Below, one piece after another: positions 43,446 through 55,049 of a stretch of 64,000 nucleotides of DNA. Under the pieces are notes generated by a model, which saw nothing but the letters and a program-made list of their open reading frames with translations, did not search any database and was not told the DNA's origin. Within the stretch, counting starts at the first letter, position 1. The number at the start of each line of letters is the position of its first letter. The translations under genes were made by a program, and so were the position numbers. This DNA is from Tigriopus japonicus (taxonomy: Eukaryota; Arthropoda; Copepoda; Harpacticoida; Harpacticidae). Location: NCBI GenBank assembly GCA_010645155.1, contig CM021316.1:6729023-6793022 (forward strand), read 5' to 3'.

Positions 43446-45148
43446 TTGACGTGACCAAAAATGGCTCACGAAAAGGGCCAAAAAAATTAAAGAAAATTTA
43501 CGATGTAATTAAATTTTTCTACTCACTCTACTAATTAGCTTTACAAAAATTAGTTAAAATAATAGGCTTCTCAGGAAATAACTTAATCTAGACCTGACCT
43601 GGAAAAATTCAGTTTATAAGAGTTTTTTTGCAATGTTCCCTTGGTCTGAAACACATTTCAGTGTTTGGTAATTGCCATACAAACCACAAGAATTGACTTT
43701 TTCAGTAACGTGCCTATCAGTTCTAAGACAGGGAGTTTTTTTTTCAATTTTGGCCAAAATGGAAAATGCTAAAATGTAGGCCAACTTTTTCCTCGCAAGT
43801 TTCGATAAATCGACATTTCAGGAATTGCTTACAACGAATCCATTTTCCTTCATTTAAATTATTAGAACTTGCACTTTTTCCATTCTTTCTCTTCTTAAAA
43901 CCTTCAATCAAGTCATATAAACTATACATAAGTCCATAAGTTCCATAAGTTCACCAACCATAAATCAAACCTTAAGCTAAAATACAGGACATTGTAAGGT
44001 GTTTGAGTAGTATGATAAAGAAAACAAATATGACCAAAATTATAAGTCGAGGGATCCAAAGCGTTAGCTATCAAATCACACCATATTCAAAACTTATCAA
44101 ATAATTTGATATTTAAAAGTATCAAATTAGTGCTGAATGGCATTATCCTAAAATGCTATTTGAGACAATGTTTTTTTTTCAATTTTCAATTCAAAATCTT
44201 GAACGTAATACTAAACATCAAAAACCCAAATGAAGCAGGAGGAATTTATGGCCTTTTTAACAAATTTAGAAAAATGATTGTGATTGAGATGAATAAAATC
44301 ACACCATTATTCACTGATAATAAATGCCTATTAAAAAAGTACTTAGTACTTTATAATGCCATTCCTTTCTTCCTAAAGGTATTCAGTAGTAACGCGTTCC
44401 TCATTTTGGAGGAATGATCGGGAACTGTAATCCGGTTCTTTTTTCGAGGAACGGCTAAAACCCGGTTTTTTTAACTTGGAAGTGGCATTCTTTCTTCCAT
44501 AAAGGAATCACAGTGGAACAAAAGTGTAAACGCACAATAAAAGTAACAAACGTATTCTTTTTATTCCCAATATAACTAGTAGTCATTGAACAAATAAGTA
44601 CTTAGTGAACAGCTCAAAAGAATCGGCACTTTCTAATTCACAACATTTTGCTATTTTTTGGGTCGATGTTTAAGTGGGTGGCTCTTTCTTTCACATGAAC
44701 ATTTTTAATAATGTTCTAAAGGTTGCATCCTTCTTTTAAAAATGGGTCTGACAACCGGATGGAAAAACTATCTCTGGAATGTCCAATGAAAGATCAAAAC
44801 ACCTCAAAAAAACTCCTACCAAATAAATTATAAACTTGCCCAAAGCATCCAAAGTATCTCTTTAAAACTCGATATCCCGATCACCCCACATTTGCCCTGC
44901 ATTTTTTTTCACGAGATGGCAATGGGCAATACAATTTGATCTGCATACTTCCTCTGGTATTCAAAAGAAGTGGATGGTTTTACACCCAACAAAACTGACA
45001 TATCATCTTTTTGAAAACCTGGGGTAATCGCAGTGCTAAACAATCTAGCGTTTTCTATGAGGTCAAACGACTGAGTAATAACCAAAACAAGGCAAAAAGT
45101 GGTTTCCAGAAAAATTGCCAGAAGGCGCTCTATTGTCCTAGTTTTGTG
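43446..45148. other. Gene-free region
   Basis: AT-rich, with short unrecognised frames such as 44106-44417. I see nothing supportable. Confidence 0.4.
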
Positions 45149-47185
45149 ACCAGTCAAGTACCCCTGAAAGGGAGTACATATAACTTCGCCCGATCCCCTT
45201 TTGGTTTATACACAGGAGGGTCCAAAACTCTCCCCTTCATTTTGATTGACTCCCGCGGCTTTCATGATTTGAAAACTCGTTCTTTCTGCTCAAAACGGGA
45301 CATGAGGCAGTCTACTCACAGGCTGTTACTCATTCTCAGTGAGTCAGCATTCTTCTTTTCCCATAAGCACTAGCCACCAAACAAACGAGTGAATTTCAAA
45401 ATTAGACAAACCTTTGAATTTGTGTTAGTGATATGATGAGCCATTTTCACCCCTTTGGCCATTCTGGGAGGGCTCACAATCCTCAAGACTTGAGACAGTC
45501 TCACAATTGCCTTGATCTCAATATGTACGTACGTGACTCGTCTTTGCTTTGCCAGTAGTGATCAAGGATCAAAGAAAGAATTCAGTGCAATGTTGCCAGT
45601 TCTCAGTCTTCAGTGCCAATTTTTTCCGTTTGAGCCAGTGATGGCATGCAGTGGAAATGCATATTGACATGCCTGTACAAAGGAAATATACCGGAAAATC
45701 TCAAAGCATTGAAGGACCAACAGTTACAGACAAACATTATTTGGGTTTCAAATTTCTGACAAATTCGTAGGATCTCAAAGCCACGCAAAGTTTTAATTGA
45801 CCTTGAACAGATGACAAGTTGAGAGACAAAAATGACATAAAAAGAACCTTGAAAGTAAATTGAATTGGCAAAAAAGCCGAGAAAATAACAATTGAAGTAA
45901 CAGCAATGAACATCAAAAAAAGTAAATATAGCAAGTTTTTGAAAACGTCATAAAACGATTAAAATTGTTTTGCCGGTCTCTGTGGATATCTTTGTTTCAT
46001 AATTCTGATCAATTTGGATGCCTCATATTTAAAATTAGTAAATTGGCATCAACATTTTTAATTGTGAATTGATTATAAAAATGAGAAATATTGAACAAAA
46101 CACTTTTACCTAGCAATGTTTTGCTGGAAATTTTGAAACCCTAATCATCAAAGCCATGTGTTGTTATGAATGTAACATATTCAGCCATATGCTACGTTAC
46201 TTCCAGTGATTTACAATCTCAACACATCTCGGTCAAAAATGTTTCGAGCACCAGGAAGATTCAATACTTTTCCCCAACTTAAATTGCCGTGGATAATGTT
46301 TCCTTATCTTAAACAACGACGCAGAAAATTAACAGAGAAGCAAATGTTGAGAAGAACTTCCAATTGGACTATTTTTACTCTCGCCTTCCTACCTTGGTTC
46401 ATTATCCATTGATGAACAATAACCAAGAGTGCTCTCCATCTTTGGGTTGTAAAAACTCCAAGTACACAAAAGATCAAGAAGAATTCAGAAAAGTGTAGAA
46501 TTCAGGGTCAAGGACTAAAACCAATCTGAATACTTTCAAGCTACCAAAATATACCCAATATACCAATCTACTAAAGTCCTGTCTACCAGAATTCTTGGTG
46601 ATGAACTGTGTTGTCCTTTGGCAAATATGATCCATGTATGTCTCCTTCTAACCAAAATGATACTGTGGTGGGATTTGATTACAAAATTTTGTTATTTGAT
46701 CCACATTTCTGCTACCATCTTCAAGAAAATCATTGCTTTATGTTTCACTTTTTATTTAGCTGTCATACTCTGAAATCTTCATTTAAATTGTGAATCTTAG
46801 ATAGCATTATTGCTCAATCTTTCTTGATTTGAAATTGTGTGCCTAAATTTCATTTTTACTTTCAATTTATCATGCTAATGATGCTTGCTTTTGCTTTGTA
46901 CCCGTTCAGTGCCTCTGGTTAATATATTTCTGCCATGCTTATTGAATGAATGGTGTTTCTTGTTTTTTAATAGCTAATTAGAATTTAGATTTTTACAAAA
47001 AGTCATTGGTAGTGTACAAGATAAGTATATATTTAGGCCAAATTTTCACAAATGAGGTGGTAAGGATACAGGTCCTCGAGTTTTTAACATGGGAGAAACA
47101 CTTTGTACTTGTTGAGTTTTGGACCCTCCTACGTATTGGGGAAAAACAGGTTAAGTGTACTCCCTTTCAGGGGTACATGGACCAG
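45149..47185. repeat. About 2 kb segment bounded by about 90-bp inverted repeats
   Basis: Sequence 45149-45240 (cagtcaagtacccctgaaag..ggagggtccaaaactc) recurs inverted at about 47090-47185 with moderate identity. This could be the ends of a decayed DNA transposon. The interior frames show no transposase and the outer flanks no clear duplication. Confidence 0.45.
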
Positions 47186-47802
47186 TCAATCAGTCGTCCG
47201 ACGTCCAATATGTCTAGAAACTTGTGGCGTGTGCAATTTGCACTGTAGTACTATGGGAAAATTAAGTGAAAAACCTTGCCCTCGATGAAGATATGATTAC
47301 GCATGAATCAGTACGTACTCTATAACAGAAATTGCTTCGAAAGTGGAATGGAGACTGGTATTTACCTAGGCAATTAATGTATGCGTGTAAGGAAAAAGCT
47401 TCATAATTTGACATGATTTCTTTGATTTTCCCATCATTCTAGCCTGTATTTGGTGTATTGCTCAAGGCAAACGCAGACATTTAAAACTGAGTGATCACAA
47501 TGGTGGCTGGACCTTCAAGTTGCAATCATTGTCAAGCAATTACGACAATACCCTTCCGTTGCACGTTGATGAAATCAATACCATAGCAAAATTTCCATTA
47601 TAATCTGCAGTACATTTATATTTCCTTCAACCTATTTCTTTCAGCATCTTTGTGATGTTTGATTGGTTCACACAATAAACAATAAAATAACATCATTATA
47701 TTCTCACACATAAATTTTTACCAACAAATGAAGCAATACACAAAAAATATCCACCAAGAAGATTCGTAAGCTACCATTGCGAAGTATTATTTTTTTTGGA
47801 AC

Positions 47803-47887
47803 ACAGTGGTTCTTGAAATATAGTGGTTCCTAAAGTACAGTGGTTCCTGAAGTACAATGGTTCCTGAAGTACAGTGGTTCCTGATCG
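47803..47887 (+). repeat. Minisatellite, 17-bp unit, five copies
   Basis: Exactly five copies of acagtggttcctgaagt with one to three differences each (85 bp in all). It lies 180 bp upstream of the start codon of the small secreted protein gene at 48067, so it is in that gene's promoter or 5' untranslated region. Confidence 0.92.
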
Positions 47888-48066
47888 ATATGAAATGTCT
47901 AGGGCATCCCAATTTGACCACTGTGCACGAATCAACCACCACTTCCGTTTTGCCTGTCAAACAGGTTTCACTTTCAGACTATGTAGGCTCGACGTGGTGT
48001 TTGCAAATTCTGCCAATCTTCACTTGGTCTTTGACAGACAAACCGTCAAGAACTCCGAAAAGAACA

Positions 48067-49383
48067 ATGGTCCAAGTCTCTTGTCTTTTGGGCCTGTGTG
48101 GCATTGCCATTGTGGCTGCTCAAGTGTCCGACTATCAAGTTCAAGGTATACTTTATCCAATTCAACGTCTTATTATTTGCCTCTGAATTTTGCATATCAA
48201 GCCCTTTTGTTTTCGTTTTAACAAAGGTATGTCAAACTAAGATTAACGATGTGTCAATTTGAATTGACACAACTTAAGCGAGGTTACATTCGGGACTTGA
48301 GGAGTAAATTATTTTAATTCCAAACAAAGAAACAATAAAAACAAAAAGATTAACTCGGAGATCAAAATTTATGAAAACTAAAGAATAAGGCATTTCTCAG
48401 CTAAGATCTCTCGTTGGTTCAAATTTCCTGTAAATCTTTATTTACTAAATTATTTTCATGATATGTTTTTTTACACGGACTTGCTTTCCTTCATGGCAGT
48501 ATTGGATGTATTTTGAAGTGAGAAAGTTTTGATAATAAATCATCTGCTCAATAGATATTGACCAAATTTATTCAATAAGACATTGAAAAGTGTTATTAGA
48601 AGTTTTGATTGAGCATTTGAGCAAACACTTTCATGTAACACAGCTAAACACCGTAGCAAAAATAATGATCCCATCCAAAAGACGCTTGATCCCTAATGTG
48701 AGCGCAAATCAGAAATCCTATTATTTTCTGAATTTTTCATACGGCAAAAACGCAAACGTCAGGTAAAATGTCAGGTGCCCTCTTCGTCCTCTGTCCCAGT
48801 TCGACATTAGAAACATTATCATTTAAGAGACTTGAATTAATTACCTCCCGTCATGACATTTGACCCATTCTAGTGTCTTTTTCATTGCTTTCTCTTAGAA
48901 AATCCGTGGGTGCATCCTGAATATGCTGCCCAATATCCGCAATCCGTGGCTCACATTTCCACTCGACAAGACTTGCTCGATAGTCCTGAAGTATGTGAAT
49001 GGCTTGTGAATAACTTTCAAGAACCTCTTGATACTGAATATCTCCCTCTGACTAACTTTTAGGGTGCAGCCATTGTTGCCGTGGCGGTGGGTGGAGCACT
49101 TGGTTTGGGTGGAGTGACTGTTGGTTTAGTGGACGCCAGTAACCAACGGCAAACGTTAAGGACTGACCTGGCACAAGCCATTGAACAAGAATCCGCAACC
49201 TGTGCCAATGTCCAAGTGATTAGGGATCAAATCAGCAATTTGGTGGATGTTCTGTTCCTGGCTATTCAAGCGTTTAGGAGACGAAAAAGGTCCGCCGACG
49301 AATTGGCAAGACAAGCTACGCCTGCTGATGTAGTGCAGGGATTGAACAACATCAAATCATCGTTACCAAGAGTAACTTGTTGA
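48067..49383 (+). CDS. Small secreted protein with Gly-rich hydrophobic segment and polybasic site (paralogue 1)
   Basis: Exons 48067-48145, 48899-48990 and 49063-49383 (phases 1 and 0; donors GTATAC and GTATGT, acceptors CTCTTAG and CTTTTAG) give 163 residues. Signal peptide is about 1-18; NPW motif at 28-30; Gly/Ala/Val hydrophobic segment at 58-79 (AVAVGGALGLGG); Cys104; an alpha-helical stretch; furin-like RRRKR at 129-133; C-terminal SSLPRVTC ending in Cys163. The paralogue at 62839-63934 shares every one of these features and both intron phases. The two Cys flank the basic site, so a disulphide could hold the pieces together after cleavage. I do not recognise the family; secretion is inferred from the signal peptide. 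The Gly-rich segment could be a second membrane helix or an oligomerisation motif. Confidence 0.8.
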
Positions 49384-49849
49384 CAGGTTCTCTGGAGAGT
49401 AGAAATAGGAGTTGCTAAATTTGTTGTTTCTCATATTGAGAACATTGTAATGAGATAACAATTCAGATCAAAAACAGAGAACCACTCAGATGTTTGAATT
49501 CTTTGCTGAAATACTTCATATTATTCCCCCGATGCATTGGCCGTATTTTGTACTTCAGCAGATTTGGCAAATGAAATGATACGCTTAGTGTAAATCAAGT
49601 GAACTCTTGATTATTTTGAGCTGTATCGTGCTTTTTTCAGAGGCTATTTATCTTCGTTTTTGATTTGATACAAACTCAACTATTTATTGCATACCATGAA
49701 AAACTATTTCTTGCTCCTTTCTGAGGCTTAAAACTAATAATACAGAGCCCCTAAAAGACCAAGAAGATGTGACCATGTTTTCGAAATATACATTTACAAA
49801 ATGCATTTATTTAAATTTTTTATTGCCTCATTGCACTAATCATGTAGAT

Positions 49850-50078
49850 CAGAGGTTAGCAATTTGTGGGCTCAAGGGGGTCGTTGGTGGCCCAGGAACC
49901 ATGGAGAAAGTCCAAAATAGTTGGCCCGCTAGCCATCCATAGTAATGTGCTCTTGGATCTAAAACTCTTTGATCGTTATTTGTGGGCCCTTGAACCTACC
50001 AACGTCTGTTTGGTGGGTCCCTGATAACTCATAAGCAAATTTTGTGGGCCTTAATCCAAAAGTGGTTGCCAACCCCAG
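49850..50078. mobile_element. hAT-type MITE, 229 bp, 8-bp duplication (6 of 8)
   Basis: Ends CAGAGGTTAGCAA and (inverted) CTGGGGTTGGCAA. Flanks atgtagat (49842-49849) and gtttagat (50079-50086) match at 6 of 8. Words gtgggccc and its inverse recur. Relatives of its two ends are at 57270-57385 and 58430-58535 (inverted order) and at 36560-36600. Confidence 0.7.
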
Positions 50079-50086
50079 GTTTAGAT

Positions 50087-50330
50087 TAGTGATGGACCGA
50101 AAGAGCTCAAGGGGGCTTAAACTAAACCGAAACCAAGAGTAGCTGACTACAAAATTGCCCAATTGCAAAATTCCCCTTAAAATTTTGAATTGCTAATGTG
50201 TTTGATGTTGGGTAGTCGCAAATTTGGAAAAAAACGGAGAATTTGAATTTCAAAGGTTATTGGACCAAAAAGAATTTCGTTTTTGTTGTCAAACTCCATC
50301 TTTTATGGTGTACAGTATGTCTGTTGCTCA
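50087..50330. mobile_element. hAT-type MITE family B, copy 2, right-truncated
   Basis: Starts TAGTGATGGACCGAAAG directly after the previous element and follows the 42532-43019 copy through caaaattgc..gatgttgggtag and gttgtcaaactccatc. It lacks the central inverted pair and the right terminus. Confidence 0.75.
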
Positions 50331-51084
50331 TGGCTCGTTTTATACCCAATTGTCAATAACTTTCCAAACTAAGCAAGTGTTGTTCTTGAGTGTGTGAATA
50401 AAGATGAAAGTAAAAAACTATATTTCGGTTATCTCACGTTGCCAGAGCTCATTCAAGTTTGGAATATAAGGATTCCGTGGATCTTTCACGTTTTTTATTG
50501 GAGGTATGAGGGCCAGAGCAAGCAAGTCAGTTTAGCAAGGGATGTCATGATAATTAAGGTTTCCAATACAATCAAATCCATTACGTTTCTGCAAATGCTT
50601 ATATGTATTTCGGGCTTGCTTGGTGATCAATACAACAAAATTAAAAATTAAAAGCAAGTCCCAAGAGACCCTTAAACCATAAGGTTTGTTTTCAAGGTGA
50701 AATGTGGTATCACGTCAGATGATGAACAATATCTAAATTTGTCTTAGGTCAGTCTGATGACACTGGTTCGACCATTGTCATTTGGACCTTGGAGATGTTT
50801 CTAGAGTGAGTGCGACATCAAGATTTCAGTTTATATCAGATCTCAGGATTTAGCTCGTATGTACTAAAAATGTATGTATGAAAAGGACATTAAAACGACA
50901 AAATAGAACTTAGGAACTAAAAGAAACCTGAAAAAAGACACACAAAGAAAAGATAATAAGAAAAATAAAAATAAACTGAAAATAGAGGAGAATACGAAAA
51001 GAGTACGACAAAAAATTGTTAAAGATAGAAATAAAGTAGTAAGAGGATGTAAACGAACTTCATTCGTTTTAGAAATTGATGATT
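50331..51084. other. Gene-free region
   Basis: Short unrecognised frames only; an A/G-rich tract is at 50880-51030. Confidence 0.4.
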
Positions 51085-52780
51085 TTAAATGATCACGTCC
51101 TCTTCGTCCTCGTTGAACGTTGCTCTTGCCCACGATAGTTTTTTGTATTTTCGTCGTCCCAGTTTCATCACGAAGAACTTGTTGGTTTGCCTCTTGTTGG
51201 TTTTATTGAATAGATACAACACCGAAAAAAACTCGTTCAATGAAGTTTCTTCGTTTTGGATCAATCTCACCAATTCCAACAAACGATCATTCAGAAAAGG
51301 GTACCACTTGAAATTTGTTCTCTCAGTTGATCCGGGAAATCCTTAGCGTTAGAGTCGTCCACAGCAGTGATGATAAGGGTTGTTTTGTGTCGAAAGCTTC
51401 CTTTCAGTGGTCTTTGATACCGATGAATTTGGATGAAACAGTCCATCGTCCAGCTGACTTCATCCATAATCGAAACGAACCAATGTTGGTAATCGATTGA
51501 AAAACAACATCGACGATTGAATCAATCAAACCACGATACATCGCCAGACGAACCAGGCCATCACTAACAATACTCCATAATTTTCAAATCACGGGCTGCA
51601 GACGGTTCATAAAATGAGAGCCAACTGCGCCATGTCTTGTACGCAAGTAGATTTCAACTCGAATGTTGATTCTCCTTATGCCAACACGTCAGAGCAAGAA
51701 TAAGGTGACGTAGTAAAAGAACATGAATATCATACAGAAGCTCTAGCTTGTAAGGAAGTCTGTCCTGACCACAAAAGGCAGCCTTGTAGTCCTGATAGAA
51801 AAGGTTGTAGCTCTTTTGAACATCCACAGTGGTGTCAAAAATTATTGAAGTTTGGGCTCTTGAGATACAACAAGAAAGGGTGCTCAAAGGTTGAGTGCCC
51901 CTTCTTCCACCCGTACATGTGTCGTAGATCAACGAGTAGTGGGACATGTTTCAATGTGGAGTGTAGATAGGTTCATGTACGAGGTACTCAGAGGAAACCG
52001 AGACCAGCAAAATCTGGGTCTCCTAGATATGGTTATAGGTTAGCATCCAATCCCCAACCAATCCCCCAAACAGTTAATCCTTTTATTAATATATAATATA
52101 TTTGCGATGTCTCAAACATCAGTATGGTCGCAGAAATGATATAAAAGATGAAAATGGTGAAGGTGTTCACCACATACAGTGCATGTACAGTTGTCAGTAG
52201 GTAAAATGTGAAATTCCTTTCTACCACACCCCAAATGGTGGTCACTATCAAAAACTTCCCTTGCTATCCGTCGTCTGTAAGAGGCATTCATGGGGAGGGC
52301 TTGAATCGCTCGGCATCTCCAAAACGTTGAAGGGATCAAGGGTATGAGGTCGGGTATTGATGGGGGTGGCAGGTCATCGAAAAGGGTGATGCGCAGTCCG
52401 CTGAAGTTTGCGCCCAACTTGATACAACTGAATAATCTGAACTGAATAAATTGGGGCACGGGATGGGGCACGTATTTGTGTGTGAAGGACGGCACTTTTA
52501 GTGTTCACCACTTTCCACCACTTATTTATCAATTTCAGGAACTTCAAAGTGTCTTTCCACGGTTTGTCCATGTTATTGATGTAAAATTCCACGTATTCGT
52601 GTTGCGCCGTATTGAAAGTTTTGGACTGTCCGATTAAGGCTGTTTTTATCTTCATAAAAGTATTCTCCATAGCTCTTCCCAAAATATTTGGCATTTCCCA
52701 TAAGTATTCGATGCGATCTCGGGTTGTCACACTTGCAACAGAAGATTTGGAGAAGATCACGTTTTGGACTAGAATCTATA
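51085..52780 (-). pseudogene. Decayed coding remnant, possibly P-element-like transposase
   Basis: Three minus-strand blocks look coding. The block at 52374-52760 reads TLKFLKLINKWWKVVNTKSA followed by an R..PSRAPI stretch, which resembles the FLxxINxWWxIVNVKS..R.PI region of P-element/THAP9 transposases. A frameshift then joins it to 52112-52495. Blocks at 51654-51947 and 51085-51300 (ending TFNEDEEDVII) have no recognisable match. The THAP domain and catalytic residues are not seen. The P-element assignment is an inference from one motif; these may be separate relics. Confidence 0.4.
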
Positions 52781-52939
52781 TCTTGAAATATTTGTTAGAT
52801 GAAACAAGATATTGATCTGGCCAGTTCCTCTTTCTTCAATGTATAGAAAAAGGAACCTAATGTACCAATGTATTGTTTTTGCCCATAACTAATAGCCAAT
52901 ACCACAAATTTTAAATTCAATCAATCATTTTTGACTGCT

Positions 52940-53165
52940 ACAGTTTATGTGGTGACAGAAGCTTAATTCAACTTTTGAAAAAATGCTTGAAATTTTCGGA
53001 TTCATTTCGGATTGGATCAAATCCGAAAAAAATATTTCAATAATTATAATTCGAATCTGACAAGCTTCGACAAATCTAAACGAATCCAAGTCCGAAAATT
53101 CGCGTTTAAATCCGACTAAATCCAAATCTGAAAATTCACCTTCAAATCCGACGGAATCCGAATGC
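52940..53165. repeat. AAATCCGAA word cluster
   Basis: The word (A)AATCCGAAt and variants recur at least eight times, mostly in one orientation but also inverted at the left end (ttcggattcatttcggatt). It is the same style as the hAT MITEs with private words, but I found no termini or duplication. Confidence 0.45.
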
Positions 53166-53428
53166 ATATTTTTACTTTAAATTACTACGTTAAAATTTGT
53201 AAGCCATTTGATCCAATGTGGCTTAAAACAAAGTCCGTTGATTGCATGAAATCGCCAAATCATGGTGGTCAAAGAAACCTAAAGGTAACTTTATTTTAAC
53301 TTGACTTAGCCAGACAAAAACACACACATTTTTTCTGCCTTCATACACTGCAACAACATTTAATCGATAGAAGGTAAAACAATCAGCACAAATACGGAAA
53401 CAAATAGACGCAAATTTTCCCAATCTAA

Positions 53429-54340
53429 TATAATAATAAGTTTTATTGCGACTCATGGTCATGTCAGGGCGTATAAATATGCAAAAAATATATAGATATA
53501 TGTTCCATCATATATAATCAATGGTGACATGTCAGTTGGTAAAAACGTTAAAATGGTCGACTAGAAAGTGATATCACAGATGAGCTGACTAGAATACGTT
53601 TCAGTGCGCATGGAAGAAAGGAAGCGGAGATTGACAAACAGAACAGATACAGTTGGGTAGCGGTAGATGGTGAAAATCTTGGTTATTGCAGTAGATAGGG
53701 TGGGTCAGATTGAACAGATCCTTCGTCAGTTCCCGTCGTTGATGGAGTTGGGCAGGAAGCCGGACGAAGGTACGAGACCGCCAATATTCCTTTTTTTCAA
53801 TACCCCTACAAGGAATGGGATTCCCTGTAAAGAGAGTTAATCATTAATATAGTTTCAATAATTAATGTTTATATGAAATTCGATCTACCAATGAGTTACT
53901 GTTGGCAGATCTATGCAACCCTTGAATTGTGGGTTGGTCAGGAAAAGTTTTTAAAAATTTGTCCAATCCTGCCTTAAATGATGTTAAAGGATCAGCTCCT
54001 ACATTTTTCCGACGAAGACTAATGGTTAACAATCGACTTGTACATCGTAATACTATCTCTGGACTTGAAAGTGCGATAGATCCAGCCGCACGTTTGAAAT
54101 GCCTTCCCCACTTTCAACTGGATATGCTCATCAAACTTTCCATCATCTTGGACGACAACTCCTAAATCTCTCATGGACGATACCTGCTCAATGCCACAAC
54201 CTCAATTGTCTTTGAGAGAAACATATAATTTTGACGCCCCATACGTCATTGTGCGGAATTTCATCCCGTTCAATGCCATATTACTCTGACCAACCCAAGA
54301 GTAGACTTTCTCCAAGTCCTCAACTAAATATTTCGAGTCC
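53429..54340 (-). pseudogene. LINE 3' half: ORF C-terminus and 3' untranslated tail
   Basis: The minus strand reads DLEKVYSWVGQSNMALNGMK and then, in one frame with a stop, SSMRDLGVVVQDDGKFDEHI followed by GWIYRTFKSRD. This is the thumb and downstream region of non-LTR reverse transcriptases. It then jumps to ADPLTSFKAGLDKFLKTF and FPDQPTIQGLHRSANSNS, so an internal deletion removed the part preserved in the 26925-27470 copy. The 3' untranslated part (53429-53870) ends in gcaataaaacttattattat, the family tail; sequence like it is at 3388-4580. Confidence 0.82.
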
Positions 54341-54448
54341 TGACCATTCCTTCCACATATATATTTTTATTGGTTGCGGATTTTCTACTACTGCTACAAG
54401 GAATGCGAATCCATGTAAACAAGGATTACTCCCAACAGTTTCAATTCG

Positions 54449-54538
54449 ACCCCCAACAGGATTCGAACCTACGCCGTCTGGGGAAGCACTTACACTCGGC
54501 TCTTATATGAACGCATTAATACGCGCGGCCACTCCGTC
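54449..54538 (-). repeat. tRNA-like sequence (Ser/Leu-type length), probable SINE head
   Basis: On the minus strand GACGGAGTGGCCGCGCG resembles the 5' half and A box of class II (Ser/Leu) tRNAs. About 90 nt in all contain a long variable-arm-like gcttccccagac and the B box GGTTCGAATCC. Acceptor pairing is partial (GAC with GTC). It is more likely a SINE or pseudogene than an active tRNA. Confidence 0.5.
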
Positions 54539-55049
54539 ATTTCTTATAAAAAAAATTGAAGCAGTGTGCGTATTTCAAGATTAATACTGAAAAATAAAAA
54601 AAACGCATCTTTTCAAAATCTTTGAAGGCAAACTTGAAGTCACGCAAGTAATTGAATAATATTCACACAACCTCAAAAAGGCTTCGTTTGTTGGGGTTCC
54701 TGGATTAATTCGCAAAAATGGCAAAATGAAAACCGAAGTTTTTGGCTTAGTGATAACGAGATCATTGAAACTGTCTTCCAATAATGTCGATGTTAGAGTA
54801 AATTAACGAAATTTTAAGATGGAAAACTTAAAACTCAAGAAATAGGAAAGGTTATATCTATGCGTCAGTAAAGTTTTTTTATCTTAGCTTAATGACAGGC
54901 TCCATATAACATAAACCTTGTCTTTTCTTCATTATTGTGGCAAACTGAAGCAACATTAGTTGATCTTCAGAACAATACACTTCAAGTTGGAGTAACGTGT
55001 TACACAATGAAATGCAAAAGAAAAGCCAAACGTTTTTGGGGGTCTGTAA

